From NCBI GenBank assembly GCA_022730285.1, contig DZCQ01000022.1, positions 1 through 44,431 of the forward strand: a DNA stretch of 44,431 bases, in the 5' to 3' direction. The translations under genes and the position numbers were made by a program. Under the pieces are notes generated by a model. That model saw only the letters and a program-made list of their open reading frames with translations, did not search any database and was not told where the DNA came from. Source of the DNA: Flavobacterium psychrophilum. GTDB lineage: Bacteria; Bacteroidota; Bacteroidia; Flavobacteriales; Flavobacteriaceae. Positions 8,593 through 18,016 of the stretch are shown in pieces. Numbering within the stretch: the stretch's first letter is position 1; every line of letters begins with the position of its first letter.

Positions 8593-9716
8593 TGAAGTTT
8601 GCTATTATCACCCATGTTCCACACATTCTAGAAAAAGAAGAATATTTTGCTTACGCACCTTATGTCAAAGAAATGAATGTTTGGTTGCAATATGTAGAAG
8701 TAGTGCTGATTGTTGCTCCAATATATAAAACACAAAAGTCAGCCATAGATATTAGTTATAACCATTCCAATATTCAGTTTATAGAGGTTAAAAGTTTCTG
8801 TTTACTAAATTTTATTTCCATTTTAAAAACAATTATAAATATTCCCAAAATAATTTGGAATATTTTCAAAGCCATGCAACAAGCAGATCATATTCATCTT
8901 CGGTGTCCTGGCAATATGGGTTTGTTAGGAGCATTAGTTCAAATATTTTTTCCAAACAAGCCAAAAACAGCTAAATATGCAGGAAATTGGGATCCAAAAA
9001 GCAAGCAACCACTTTCGTACAAACTGCAACAATGGATTTTGTCCAACACATTCTTAACCAAAAATATGCAAGTTTTGGTTTATGGAGAATGGAAAAATCA
9101 GACAAAAAATATCAGGCCTTTTTTTACCGCAAGTTATTTTGATAAAGAAAAATTACAACCTTGTTTGCGAAATTTGAATACAGAAATAAAATGTCTTTTT
9201 GTAGGAACCATTACCGAAGGGAAAAACCCTGTGTATGCTATAGAACTTATAAAAAGAATACGAAAAAAAGGAATACCAATACGTTTAGACATGTACGGAA
9301 ATGGAGTGGATAAAAATAGGTTAGAAGCAGAAATTACAAAAAACAAATGGGAAAATTTTGTTTGCTTTAAAGGAAATCAATCTGCCGAAACGCTAAAAAA
9401 AGCATACCAAGATTCTCATTTTATGCTATTGCCTTCTAAAAGTGAGGGTTGGCCAAAAGCTGTTGCCGAAGCAATGTTTTGGGGCTGTGTGCCAATAACC
9501 ACCCCTGTTTCTTGTGTGCCAATTATGTTAGGCAATGGTGCTAGAGGAAAGTTGCTAACCATGGATATAGAAATAGATGCAACAGAAATAATAAAGCTAT
9601 TGCAAAATGAAAATTTGTATCAAAAAATGAGTTCAGAAGCCTTGCTTTGGTCTCAGAAATATACTTTTAATTCTTTTGAAAAAGAAATAAAATTATTGTT
9701 AAAATCTAAATTATAA
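8592..9716 (+). CDS. Glycosyltransferase family 4
   Basis: 374 residues. The N-terminal domain lacks the usual early GGI loop and instead contains HIHLRCPGNMGLLGAL (about 98-113). The donor domain begins at CLFVGTITEGKNPVYAIEL and has the EX7E motif in SKSEGWPKAVAEAMFWG (about 285-301), typical of GT4. It is likely a cytoplasmic transferase for the repeat unit. Translation is probably coupled to the upstream gene through the one-base overlap. Confidence 0.88.
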   Translation: MKFAIITHVPHILEKEEYFAYAPYVKEMNVWLQYVEVVLIVAPIYKTQKSAIDISYNHSNIQFIEVKSFCLLNFISILKTIINIPKIIWNIFKAMQQADHIHLRCPGNMGLLGALVQIFFPNKPKTAKYAGNWDPKSKQPLSYKLQQWILSNTFLTKNMQVLVYGEWKNQTKNIRPFFTASYFDKEKLQPCLRNLNTEIKCLFVGTITEGKNPVYAIELIKRIRKKGIPIRLDMYGNGVDKNRLEAEITKNKWENFVCFKGNQSAETLKKAYQDSHFMLLPSKSEGWPKAVAEAMFWGCVPITTPVSCVPIMLGNGARGKLLTMDIEIDATEIIKLLQNENLYQKMSSEALLWSQKYTFNSFEKEIKLLLKSKL

Positions 9717-9746
9717 TTAATTGCAAAAAAATAGAATCCAAATATA

Positions 9747-10817
9747 ATGAGAATAGTTCAGTTAATAGATAGTTTAGAAACAGGTGGAGCCGAACGAATG
9801 GCAGTTAATTATGCAAATGCGTTATATTCTAAAATTGAATTTTCTGGTTTGGTTGCTACCAGAAACGAAGGAGCTTTAAAAGAACAACTTGATCCAAAAG
9901 TTTCCTATTTGTTTTTAAACAAGAAAAAGACGATTGACTTAAAAGCTATTAGAAAATTTTATAACTATTGTAAGCAGAATAAAATTGAGTATATTCATGC
10001 ACATAGTTCGTCTTGTTTTTTAGCTGTTTTGGTAAAAATAGCTTTACTGAAAATTAAAATTATTTGGCACATTCACAATGGTAGTGTCATGAATGATTCA
10101 AAAATCATTTTTTTTATGACAAGATTTTTTGCGCCTTATTTTAATTATATTTTATCTGTCAATAAAGATATAAATAATTGGGTGTTAGAACATAATTTAT
10201 GTAAAAAGAGCATTTATTTAGAAAATTTTTCTTTAACCGAAACTGATTTTCTAAAAGAAACAGTTTTAAAAGGAGAAAAAAAATGTAGAATTTTGCAATT
10301 AGCAAATTTAAAAAAACCTAAAAACCATATTTTTACAATTAAAGTTGCAAAACAAGTAATCTCAAAACATCAAGATTGCTCGTTTCATTTGGTAGGGAAA
10401 GATTTTAATGATGCGTATTCGAATGAATTGAAAGAAGAAATAAAGAAAGGAAAATTAGAAAATCACATTTTTATTTATGGTTCGAAAAACGATACGGATT
10501 ATATCATATCGCAAGCAGATATTTGTATATTAACCTCTAATTCGGAGGGTTTACCGGTTGCTTTAATAGAATATGGCATGTATAAAAAACCAGTTGTTTG
10601 TACTAATGTTGGCGGTATTCCAAATGTTATAGAAAATTCTAAAAACGGATTTTTAACCAACACTAACGATACTCAAAAATTTGTAGAGAATTTAATTTTA
10701 CTTATAGAAGATCCTGTTTTAAGAAATACTATGGGAAACAATCTTTATCAAACAGTATATGAGGGATATTCTGAGAAAAAAGTCATCGAAAAATATATCG
10801 CTTTGCTACAAAATTAA
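9747..10817 (+). CDS. Glycosyltransferase family 4
   Basis: 356 residues. It opens with the textbook GT4 acceptor loop LIDSLETGGAERMAVNYA (6-23), has HAHSSSCF and WHIHNG in the N-terminal domain, and the EX7E motif in TSNSEGLPVALIEYGMY followed by KPVVCTNVGGIPNVI. The GGAERM type is common among transferases of lipopolysaccharide and exopolysaccharide clusters. It lies 30 bp after the previous stop, and is followed by a promoter-like box before the polymerase gene. Confidence 0.9.
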   Translation: MRIVQLIDSLETGGAERMAVNYANALYSKIEFSGLVATRNEGALKEQLDPKVSYLFLNKKKTIDLKAIRKFYNYCKQNKIEYIHAHSSSCFLAVLVKIALLKIKIIWHIHNGSVMNDSKIIFFMTRFFAPYFNYILSVNKDINNWVLEHNLCKKSIYLENFSLTETDFLKETVLKGEKKCRILQLANLKKPKNHIFTIKVAKQVISKHQDCSFHLVGKDFNDAYSNELKEEIKKGKLENHIFIYGSKNDTDYIISQADICILTSNSEGLPVALIEYGMYKKPVVCTNVGGIPNVIENSKNGFLTNTNDTQKFVENLILLIEDPVLRNTMGNNLYQTVYEGYSEKKVIEKYIALLQN

Positions 10818-10867
10818 ATTTATGTACTTATTTAAGTCAATTATATTTCATTTCCCAATCATTCAGT

Positions 10868-10875
10868 TATATTTG
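10868..10875 (+). promoter_or_regulatory. Promoter -7 box ahead of the Wzy-like gene
   Basis: TATATTTG fits the Bacteroidota -7 consensus TAnnTTTG and ends only 7 bp before the ATG at 10883, so a transcript from here would have almost no leader. No clear -33 TTTG is seen at the expected distance (TTTC at 10846-10849 is the nearest). Confidence 0.5.
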
Positions 10876-10882
10876 TAGCAAT

Positions 10883-12229
10883 ATGAATGCAGATACAGTT
10901 ATTGCTCAACAAAGTACCACACAATCTTTTTTTAGAGAATTGCAAAAAATAGTGCAAGATAAAGTGCTATATATAGTAGTTTGTGGGGTTTTGGTATCTT
11001 ATTTTTATAATTTAGCAGTAGTTAAATATAGCCTTACCGGAGATAACGAATTCCGTTTGTACGATATTTTAGGGGTATTTTTGCTTTTTTATTTTTATAA
11101 TTACAACCATATTCTAAAAGTGATTATATATAAAATACCCGTTTACAAGTTTTTGTATTGGTTGTTAAATTGGTCCGGTGTTATGATGCTAATTACCATG
11201 ATTTTTAGTTTAGTACATGGACAGTTTTGGTCCTTTTTACAAGTTTTTTTGTATTGGTACCATTTTTGGGTATTTTATTTGGCTGGAGTTTTTATCTATT
11301 TATTTTGTTTGTCCAAGAGTAAGAGGAACTTATTTATTTATATAATTCTTATCGGTTCTATTATTGAAAGTGTCTTGGTAGTATTGCAAAATATCGGGGT
11401 AGTTCCTTTTTTATGGGGAGATATTTATTTAAAAGCATATAGTTTTTATTCAGGTACATTAGGCCCTAACAAAATAGTGTATGGGATGACTACTTTTTTT
11501 TCTTTGGTTTTAGCCATAGGCATTTTATTAGAAAAATCTATTAAAATCAACAAAATAATACTCATAGTAGCAGTTCTTGTAAACCTATATAGCGTATTGT
11601 TATCTGGCTCCAGAACCACCTATACTGCACTGCTAGTATTTCTAATTTATTTTGCAATTTTTAAAACTGCTAAATTCATTGTTACTTCTACTATTTTTGT
11701 TGCAATGGCAATTTTTGTAATTAGCTATAATCCTCAATTATATGACACGGTTAGTTCTGTGGTGGAAAATAGAGTGGTTGCAAAAGTTAATAATATAGAG
11801 AATCCAAACGACAAAAAAGATGCGGGAGAGTTATATTCTAAATTAGGCTCTGGTAGAGACAAGCTAACAAAAGGAAATTTCTATTATATTTTAGAAAACC
11901 CAATAATTATTCCCTTCGGAATGGGATTTGTAAACAGATTTAATTCTGCACCTGGATTGTCTGCTCATAATATGTATTTACAGGTTATTAAAGAACTTGG
12001 CTTGGTTGGATTTTTTTTGTATTTTGGGTGGTTAGTTCAATATTTACTAATAGATTTTAAAGATTTTTCTGGTTTTTCAATCGGACTTAAAGGATTTGTT
12101 CTTTCCATGTTAGTAACTCTTTTCTTTGGAGAACATTTATACATTTACAGACCTGTATTTGCATTGTTAGGTTTATTTTTAGCCATTACTTCTATATTTA
12201 TCTCAATTTTACACAAAAATGAAAAATAA
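10883..12229 (+). CDS. O-antigen polymerase/ligase family membrane protein (Wzy-like)
   Basis: 448 residues, about ten or more hydrophobic segments separated by short loops, with one larger extracytoplasmic loop after LLSGSRTTYTALLVFL (about 238-253). That loop contains NNIENPNDKKDAGE and ends with LSAHNMYLQVIKELG, the conserved His-containing element of the Wzy_C/O-antigen ligase family (PF04932). Such proteins either polymerise repeat units on undecaprenyl diphosphate or ligate the chain to lipid A-core on the periplasmic side. Inside a transferase cluster, polymerase is the likelier role. The stop overlaps the next start by 11 bp. Confidence 0.82.
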   Translation: MNADTVIAQQSTTQSFFRELQKIVQDKVLYIVVCGVLVSYFYNLAVVKYSLTGDNEFRLYDILGVFLLFYFYNYNHILKVIIYKIPVYKFLYWLLNWSGVMMLITMIFSLVHGQFWSFLQVFLYWYHFWVFYLAGVFIYLFCLSKSKRNLFIYIILIGSIIESVLVVLQNIGVVPFLWGDIYLKAYSFYSGTLGPNKIVYGMTTFFSLVLAIGILLEKSIKINKIILIVAVLVNLYSVLLSGSRTTYTALLVFLIYFAIFKTAKFIVTSTIFVAMAIFVISYNPQLYDTVSSVVENRVVAKVNNIENPNDKKDAGELYSKLGSGRDKLTKGNFYYILENPIIIPFGMGFVNRFNSAPGLSAHNMYLQVIKELGLVGFFLYFGWLVQYLLIDFKDFSGFSIGLKGFVLSMLVTLFFGEHLYIYRPVFALLGLFLAITSIFISILHKNEK

Positions 12230-13184
12230 AGATACAAAAATAGCGGTTGTAATTCCGTATTACAACGCTCAAAAACATATTGCAATAGTTGTTAAGAACC
12301 TGCCAGATTGTATTCATACAATTATTATTGTAGATGACAAAAGCCCAGATGCTTTACCAAAAGAAGTTATTTTAGCCTCTAAGAAAGAACATGTATCTAT
12401 TGTTTTTTTAGAAAATAAAATCAATTTAGGCGTTGGAGGTGCTACCAAAAATGGTTTTGAGTATGCCATGCAAAATGATATAGATGTAGTAATAAAGCTA
12501 GATGCAGACAATCAGATGGATGCTACATATATTCCAATAATGCTTGACTATTTAGTAGCTAAAAATATTCATGTAGTAAAAGGAAATAGATTTAGAGATA
12601 CAAAAGCTCTTAAAAAAATGCCTTTTATACGAAGATTTGGAAATCTTGGACTTTCCTTTTTAACCAAAATTGCAACAGGATATTGGAATAGTTTTGATCC
12701 TACTAATGGTTATATTGCAATAAAAACGAGTGTGCTAAAAGAGTTGGATTTTTCTAAACTATCCAACAGATATTTTTTTGAAACCTCACTACTAGCAGAA
12801 CTCTATTTTTGTAGAGCCAAAATTAAAGAAGTGCCAATGCCCGCCATATACGACGAAGAAAAATCTAGCATGCAAGTTTGGAAAATGCCTTTTATATTTT
12901 CTAGAAAACTTCTCGGTTTATTTCTAAAAAGACTTGCAAAAGCCTATTTTTTATATGATTTTAACATTGGAAGTATTTATCTAATTTTCGGAAATTTATT
13001 ATTCTTTTTCGGGTTTATTTTCGGGCTTTACAATTGGATTTATTATGCAAGACTGGACGTAATTACTCCAACAGGCACTATTATGATAGCAACAGTTTCG
13101 TTAATTTTAGGTTTTCAGTTATTATTACAATTTATGCAATATGATATTTTAAATGCTCCTAAATGCCCAGATCATGACGAATAA
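12219..13184 (+). CDS. GT2 polyprenol-phosphate glycosyltransferase with C-terminal membrane helices
   Basis: 321 residues. The N-terminal ~235 residues are a GT2 catalytic domain resembling dolichyl-phosphate mannose synthase: VVIPYYNAQKHI (9-20), IIIVDDKSPDALP (35-47), and the metal-binding KLDADNQMD (92-100). FDPTNGYIAIKTSVL and RYFFETSLLAELY follow. Two C-terminal transmembrane helices (about 250-272 and 288-310) anchor it. Enzymes of this type charge polyprenyl phosphate with one sugar, which a GT-C protein then uses on the other side of the membrane. The next gene, with which it overlaps, is a candidate for that partner. Confidence 0.82.
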   Translation: MKNKDTKIAVVIPYYNAQKHIAIVVKNLPDCIHTIIIVDDKSPDALPKEVILASKKEHVSIVFLENKINLGVGGATKNGFEYAMQNDIDVVIKLDADNQMDATYIPIMLDYLVAKNIHVVKGNRFRDTKALKKMPFIRRFGNLGLSFLTKIATGYWNSFDPTNGYIAIKTSVLKELDFSKLSNRYFFETSLLAELYFCRAKIKEVPMPAIYDEEKSSMQVWKMPFIFSRKLLGLFLKRLAKAYFLYDFNIGSIYLIFGNLLFFFGFIFGLYNWIYYARLDVITPTGTIMIATVSLILGFQLLLQFMQYDILNAPKCPDHDE

Positions 13185-14769
13185 TTATCTTACAAAAAAA
13201 CAATGGTTTCTGGTTCTAATTTTTAATATTATACTAGCTACAGGATTTTATCTTCATGCAATTAAAGCTCCTGTAACTGCTATTTCTTCCGATTTGGCTA
13301 ATATTATCCCAATTTGTCAAAAATTAGATAATCCGAATTTATTCCAAAATGATTTGTATTTAAATGAGGTTAATAATATTAAATATTACACACCATTTTA
13401 TGTGCAAACCTTACGTTTTATTGCTAAATTTACCAATCACGATTATATCCAAGCTTTAAATATATTTAGCTTTATTACTCATTTTTTGTATGGCTTTTTG
13501 TGGTTTTATTGCTTCTTTTTGCTGCGAAAAGATTTTTGGCTTGCCTTTGGATTTTCTATATTTATGAGAGGAATTATCTGGCCTCCAGGAATGGAATTGC
13601 TTGGCATTTCGGAACTTTGGACCATTATGCCACGAACCGTTTTCGCAGCATTAATACCATTGCCATTCATAATTTATGTTTTATCTAAAGGCAAATGGAT
13701 ACTATTTTCTGGGCTTGTATTAGGTTTATTGGTTAATTTTCATCCCATTTCGGGAGTTGGTGCAGTAATTGTTTATTTAAGTGTGTTTTTTGCAAATTAT
13801 TATTACCAAAACAATCAAATTTCTTTTAAATTTATCAAACAATTGTTTGGTTTACTAATTGCTATTTTTATTGGATTGTTGCCTTATTTTCTCACCTATT
13901 TTTTAAATGTGAAATTAGACAATTCCTCCATTAATCAAGAACTATTCAACCAAGCAATTAATGCCAGAATAAATCCTATTTTCTTTAACGGAATATTATT
14001 TTTGCAAAGTTGGCACAGACCAGTTACCTACTTTTTTCTATTTACTTTTTTATTATTTTTCTTTTTTGATTCTTCCTTACAGAAAAGAACTTTCAAAATT
14101 TTATTTTTTTCGATAGTAGTTTTGCTCTTTTTTTGTAACGGAATTGTAGAGTTAGAAAAAATAATTAATACCGAATTTCATTCTAATCTTCGATTTGGTT
14201 TTCAGCTTGTTAGAGCACAAAAAAGTATGATTGTTATCATGCAAGTTGGATTCTTTTTGCTTTTGTTCGAAATTATTCAAAAATTTTCTATCACAAATGT
14301 CTTCAAAAGAAATATTGTATTGGTTTATATATTTTTATTAACGCTTTCCACAGCTCCTTTTATACATAAAATTCCATTACTTGGCGAAGATATTTCTACT
14401 TACATTTTGCCAAATTCTTTTAAGATTTTTCCACTAAAAGAAGAGAACGATTTGATAATCCCTGTTTTTGATTTTGTAAATAAAAACACGAGTAAAGAGT
14501 CTGTTTTTTATTGCAGAAATGTCTATTTCAGAACCGCAACACAACGAGCCGAGGCACTAGATTTTCATGCTGCTGGGATACTTATTGAAGGAAATCCACA
14601 GCAATATATAAGGGCATATCAAAATAATATAAAATTTAATTCCAATACAGAAACACAGAATATTTTATTATTAAAAGAAAAAAAAGTAACTTATATCATA
14701 GATACCAAAAAGTGGAACTTGCCTGTTTTGTTGTATAAGAATTCCAAATATTATATTTACAAAATATAG
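13174..14769 (+). CDS. Large polytopic membrane protein, possible GT-C glycosyltransferase
   Basis: 531 residues from the ATG at 13174 (MTNNYLTKKQWF); an earlier in-frame ATG at 13153 would add seven unlikely residues inside the upstream gene. The chosen start gives an 11-bp overlap. There are about ten to eleven hydrophobic segments, then a soluble tail from about residue 430 that includes SVFYCRNVYFRTATQRAEAL and ends in KYYIYKI. After the first helix, SSDLANIIPICQKL puts an acidic residue in the first periplasmic loop, as in GT-C enzymes, and the fold outline resembles PMT/YfhO-type proteins. The donor would be the polyprenyl-P-sugar of the preceding GT2 protein. The function is inferred from topology and context only. 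Confidence 0.6.
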   Translation: MTNNYLTKKQWFLVLIFNIILATGFYLHAIKAPVTAISSDLANIIPICQKLDNPNLFQNDLYLNEVNNIKYYTPFYVQTLRFIAKFTNHDYIQALNIFSFITHFLYGFLWFYCFFLLRKDFWLAFGFSIFMRGIIWPPGMELLGISELWTIMPRTVFAALIPLPFIIYVLSKGKWILFSGLVLGLLVNFHPISGVGAVIVYLSVFFANYYYQNNQISFKFIKQLFGLLIAIFIGLLPYFLTYFLNVKLDNSSINQELFNQAINARINPIFFNGILFLQSWHRPVTYFFLFTFLLFFFFDSSLQKRTFKILFFSIVVLLFFCNGIVELEKIINTEFHSNLRFGFQLVRAQKSMIVIMQVGFFLLLFEIIQKFSITNVFKRNIVLVYIFLLTLSTAPFIHKIPLLGEDISTYILPNSFKIFPLKEENDLIIPVFDFVNKNTSKESVFYCRNVYFRTATQRAEALDFHAAGILIEGNPQQYIRAYQNNIKFNSNTETQNILLLKEKKVTYIIDTKKWNLPVLLYKNSKYYIYKI

Positions 14770-14796
14770 AACTGTTAATTAATAAATTATAATATT

Positions 14797-15474
14797 ATGA
14801 GCTTAAAAGAAACTAAAAAAACATTTAAAAATGCCATTATTCAAATTTTAAATAAAAATGGTACCGATGAGGTACTCTCAGAAGCGGCTCTACCTGCATA
14901 TGCTCATAAAAACCCTTTAATTGATTTTATATTTTGGCAAAGAATTGATGTTGCCATTAAAAAAATTCAAAACTCAAAAAAAGAACTTAATGTTTTGGAT
15001 TTTGGTTGTGGTACAGGCGTTGTATCTTTTGAATTGTCTAAACAAGGTTGTAATGTTACCTCTATAGATTTAGATTTGACTCCCCAAAAATCGTTGTCTC
15101 AATTTGTTAATTTCCCAAATAATATAAATTTTTTAGAAGGAGACATTTTCAATCAACAATTCAATCAGAAATTTGACATAATTATCGCCTTAGATGTTTT
15201 AGAACATATCCCTCTGGATATCTTGCCTAAATATCTAAATCATTTTGCTGAGTTACTTTCAGAAAATGGGAAGGTAATAGTTTCAGGTCCAACAGAAAAC
15301 ATTTTATATAAAATAGGCAGATTTATAGCTGGTTCCGATTTTACAGGATCGTATCATGAAACTAACATAGCTTTAATTAAATTGGAGTTTGAAAAAATAT
15401 TTCAAATAAAAAAGGTGAAAAAATTGTATTTTCCTTTTGTTTTATTTGAAATTTTTGAAGCTATAAAACGATAA
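14797..15474 (+). CDS. Class I SAM-dependent methyltransferase
   Basis: 225 residues with motif I LNVLDFGCGTGVVSFELSK (about 64-82), the acidic end of strand 2 in VTSIDLDLTPQ, and motif IV in FDIIIALDVLEHIP (about 127-140). These define the Methyltransf_11/12-type Rossmann fold. Position in the polysaccharide cluster suggests O- or N-methylation of a sugar or of the chain end, but the substrate is not readable. The C-terminus (after about 175) is basic and hydrophobic and may associate with the membrane. Confidence 0.85.
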   Translation: MSLKETKKTFKNAIIQILNKNGTDEVLSEAALPAYAHKNPLIDFIFWQRIDVAIKKIQNSKKELNVLDFGCGTGVVSFELSKQGCNVTSIDLDLTPQKSLSQFVNFPNNINFLEGDIFNQQFNQKFDIIIALDVLEHIPLDILPKYLNHFAELLSENGKVIVSGPTENILYKIGRFIAGSDFTGSYHETNIALIKLEFEKIFQIKKVKKLYFPFVLFEIFEAIKR

Positions 15475-15480
15475 TTTTTT

Positions 15481-15488
15481 TACTTTTG
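15481..15488 (+). promoter_or_regulatory. Promoter -7 box ahead of the initiating sugar transferase
   Basis: TACTTTTG matches TAnnTTTG and lies 16 bp before the ATG at 15505, in the short gap behind the methyltransferase gene. It would let the initiating enzyme be made independently of the long upstream operon. No convincing -33 element. Confidence 0.45.
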
Positions 15489-15504
15489 TCTAAAGAAAAA
15501 GAAT

Positions 15505-16899
15505 ATGAAGTCTAATTCTAAAATGCATTTCGAGATTTCTGAGCGTAAAATATTGTTACGTGTTTTTGATGTATTTTTTGTTTTAGGAATTTTGTATTTA
15601 TTAGGAATAATATTTCATTTCGATTATTTTAAGATTACCCAATTTAACTTTTCTTGGACTATAATTTTAACCATTTATTTGTTGTTTTTCGGCTCTGTAT
15701 TTGATTTATACAACTTACAATGTTCTAGCAATCAGTTTATGACGATTAAAAGTATTTTGTTAGCCTCCACTTTTACAGTAGTATTCTATCTGCTAACCCC
15801 TATTATTACTCCTTCACTTCCTAAAAATAGATTCCAAATAGTATTGTTTTATTTGGCAATCTTTTTAGCCCTCTTAATTTGGCGAATGTTATATATTCGA
15901 CTTTTTGCTTCTACAAGATTTATGAAAAATATTGTCTTAGTTTGCGAAGCTTCTCAGTTAAAAGAATTATATACAGGATTGCAAAAAGGAGACCCGAATT
16001 TTAAAATTATAGGATTTGTTAATTCTGATACAGAAAATGCAAGCGATTTTTATTTTGACTATATTAAACATGTTAAACTTAGCAAGTTAGAAAAATTTAT
16101 ACGAAAAAATGATATTTCGGAAATTGTAATTGCCTCTCAAAACACCGAAACTATTTCGGTAGAACTATATAACAAGTTGCTTTTTTTTCTTGAAAATGGT
16201 GTTATTATTAGAGAATATACACAAGTTTATGAAAATTTGACTCAAAGAATTCCAGTACAATATGCAGCAAGAGATTTTTACAAATATTTCCCATTTTCAA
16301 GAAGTAACAGTAATAAATTATATTTGTTAACTATACGTTTTTTCGAACTGTTTTTTTCGATACTTGGACTTTCGGTAGGAGTGGCTATTTTGCCTTTTTT
16401 ATTACTAGGAAATTTGCTCGGAAACAGAGGGAATTTGTTCTATACCCAAGAGCGTATAGGCAAAAATGGTATTCCATTTAAAATATACAAACTTCGCTCT
16501 ATGGTTAAAAATGCCGAGTCAAATGGTGCTGTTTTCGCTACCGCTAATGATAGTCGGATTACGCCTTTTGGAAAATTTTTACGGAAATCTCGTTTAGATG
16601 AAGTGCCGCAGTTTATAAACGTTCTAAAAGGGGACATGGCGATAATTGGACCAAGGCCAGAACGAGCTGTTTTTGTACAAAAAATTGCAGGAATCATGCC
16701 TTTTTACCATACAAGACACGTTATTAAGCCTGGCTTAACTGGTTGGGCTCAAGTTAATTATAGTTATGGAGAAAGCATTGACGACAGTCTGGTAAAGCTG
16801 CAATACGATTTGTATTACATAAAGCACAGAAGCATCTTTTTAGACATCAACATTGCTATTAAAACAATCAGTACTATTGTGTTTTATAAAGGGCAGTAG
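15505..16899 (+). CDS. Undecaprenyl-phosphate sugar-1-phosphate transferase (WcaJ/WbaP family)
   Basis: 464 residues: about four N-terminal transmembrane helices, a CoA-binding-like NAD domain in the middle (around FMKNIVLVCEASQLKELY), one further membrane segment (about 270-300), and the C-terminal catalytic domain of bacterial sugar transferases. The latter has FYTQERIGKNGIPFKIYKLR, KSRLDEVPQFINVLKGDM, IGPRPE and KPGLTGWAQVNYSYGES. The enzyme moves a sugar-1-phosphate from a UDP-sugar to undecaprenyl phosphate, the first membrane step of repeat-unit assembly. It is the last + strand gene of the locus, and its 3' end overlaps the converging DUF4105 gene by 26 bp. Confidence 0.93.
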   Translation: MKSNSKMHFEISERKILLRVFDVFFVLGILYLLGIIFHFDYFKITQFNFSWTIILTIYLLFFGSVFDLYNLQCSSNQFMTIKSILLASTFTVVFYLLTPIITPSLPKNRFQIVLFYLAIFLALLIWRMLYIRLFASTRFMKNIVLVCEASQLKELYTGLQKGDPNFKIIGFVNSDTENASDFYFDYIKHVKLSKLEKFIRKNDISEIVIASQNTETISVELYNKLLFFLENGVIIREYTQVYENLTQRIPVQYAARDFYKYFPFSRSNSNKLYLLTIRFFELFFSILGLSVGVAILPFLLLGNLLGNRGNLFYTQERIGKNGIPFKIYKLRSMVKNAESNGAVFATANDSRITPFGKFLRKSRLDEVPQFINVLKGDMAIIGPRPERAVFVQKIAGIMPFYHTRHVIKPGLTGWAQVNYSYGESIDDSLVKLQYDLYYIKHRSIFLDINIAIKTISTIVFYKGQ

Positions 16900-18007
16900 T
16901 TTTTGCTGTTTTAAAATTTCTGTACAGTAGTATAAAGGTTGCAACTATTATAGGGAAAACCATTCTAAAATATGGTTTGTTTAGTATAAATATGGTATAT
17001 ATTAATATTAAAATCAAACAAATTTGACTTAATCTTGCAGTCCAATAAATGTTTTTTCTGAAAATAAAATACAGCAATATTAATAGCAATGGATTGAATA
17101 ACAGTATGTTATAATTCCAATAAAGTTCTTGATGATAAGAATAAATTCCCATAAAAGAAAACAAAACACCAATGAGACCTAGAACCAAAAAATAGAAATG
17201 AGTTACTACCTTGTTGTTTACTAATACAATGATGATTAGTACAGTTAGCAGCGAATAAATGCTATCCATAAATGAAAATTCTTTTTTTATAGAAATTGCC
17301 TTAAAGAGTGTTTTTGTTCCCTGAGCCAACTCTTTTTTATTATGTACTGCGGTTTTTAAATTTTGCAACAAATCAAATGGTAAAAAAATAGTAGTGTCTC
17401 TGCTATCAGACTTTATTCCAAAAATGATATTAATTCCTAATTCTTGGTAAAAATGATTCGCTGCATACGGATACAAAACTTCTCGATACGTTTTGCTAGT
17501 GCTGTTTTTTTTAACAATTGGTTTGTCTTGTAAAGCTAAATTTACAATATCAATAACTTTTGTGGTACAATTTCTATCAATAAATTTATAAGTATAAAAT
17601 TTGTTTTCCTCTTTTAACGAAGTGTTTAGTAGTTGTACTAATTTTTGTTTTTCAGAATATGTTAAGTTTAATACTTGTTCAAAAATAGAACGATTATCAA
17701 GTTGGTAACTATATTCAAAATCTGGATATGGATAGGCAGCAGCATAATATTGTAAATCTCCTTTGGCAAATTTTGCAACAAAATTTGGTGTTGAAAAATC
17801 GAACATACCATAATTATAAACTAAATCTGTACCTAGAATAGGATCTTGAACTCGCAATGCGGTATGTCCGTATAGCGAGTGCGATTCATCTGCAACACCC
17901 ACGGTTATAACACTTATAATGGCTTGATTGCTTATAGGATTGTTCTGTGCAACAGAAATATTTTTGCAACTGAATAGTAAGAGAAAAATAAATATTTTTT
18001 GGTACAT
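16874..18007 (-). CDS. DUF4105 (Lnb N-terminal periplasmic) membrane protein
   Basis: 377 residues from the ATG at 18007 (MYQKIFIFLLLFSCKN); a TTG at 18016 would add three residues. The N-terminus is a signal sequence and LLFSC could be a lipobox. Residues about 25-210 match the DUF4105 pattern I know: ISVITVGVADESHSLYGHTA, DLVYNYGMFDF, and KFIDRNCTTKVIDIV with a conserved Asn-Cys. Four to five transmembrane helices follow. The family is found widely in Bacteroidota and its role is not established. Gene order with the PorV-like gene directly upstream on the same strand suggests one operon. The 3' end overlaps the sugar transferase gene. Confidence 0.8.
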   Translation of the reverse strand: MYQKIFIFLLLFSCKNISVAQNNPISNQAIISVITVGVADESHSLYGHTALRVQDPILGTDLVYNYGMFDFSTPNFVAKFAKGDLQYYAAAYPYPDFEYSYQLDNRSIFEQVLNLTYSEKQKLVQLLNTSLKEENKFYTYKFIDRNCTTKVIDIVNLALQDKPIVKKNSTSKTYREVLYPYAANHFYQELGINIIFGIKSDSRDTTIFLPFDLLQNLKTAVHNKKELAQGTKTLFKAISIKKEFSFMDSIYSLLTVLIIIVLVNNKVVTHFYFLVLGLIGVLFSFMGIYSYHQELYWNYNILLFNPLLLILLYFIFRKNIYWTARLSQICLILILIYTIFILNKPYFRMVFPIIVATFILLYRNFKTAKTTALYKTQ

Positions 18008-18016
18008 ATTTTGCAA

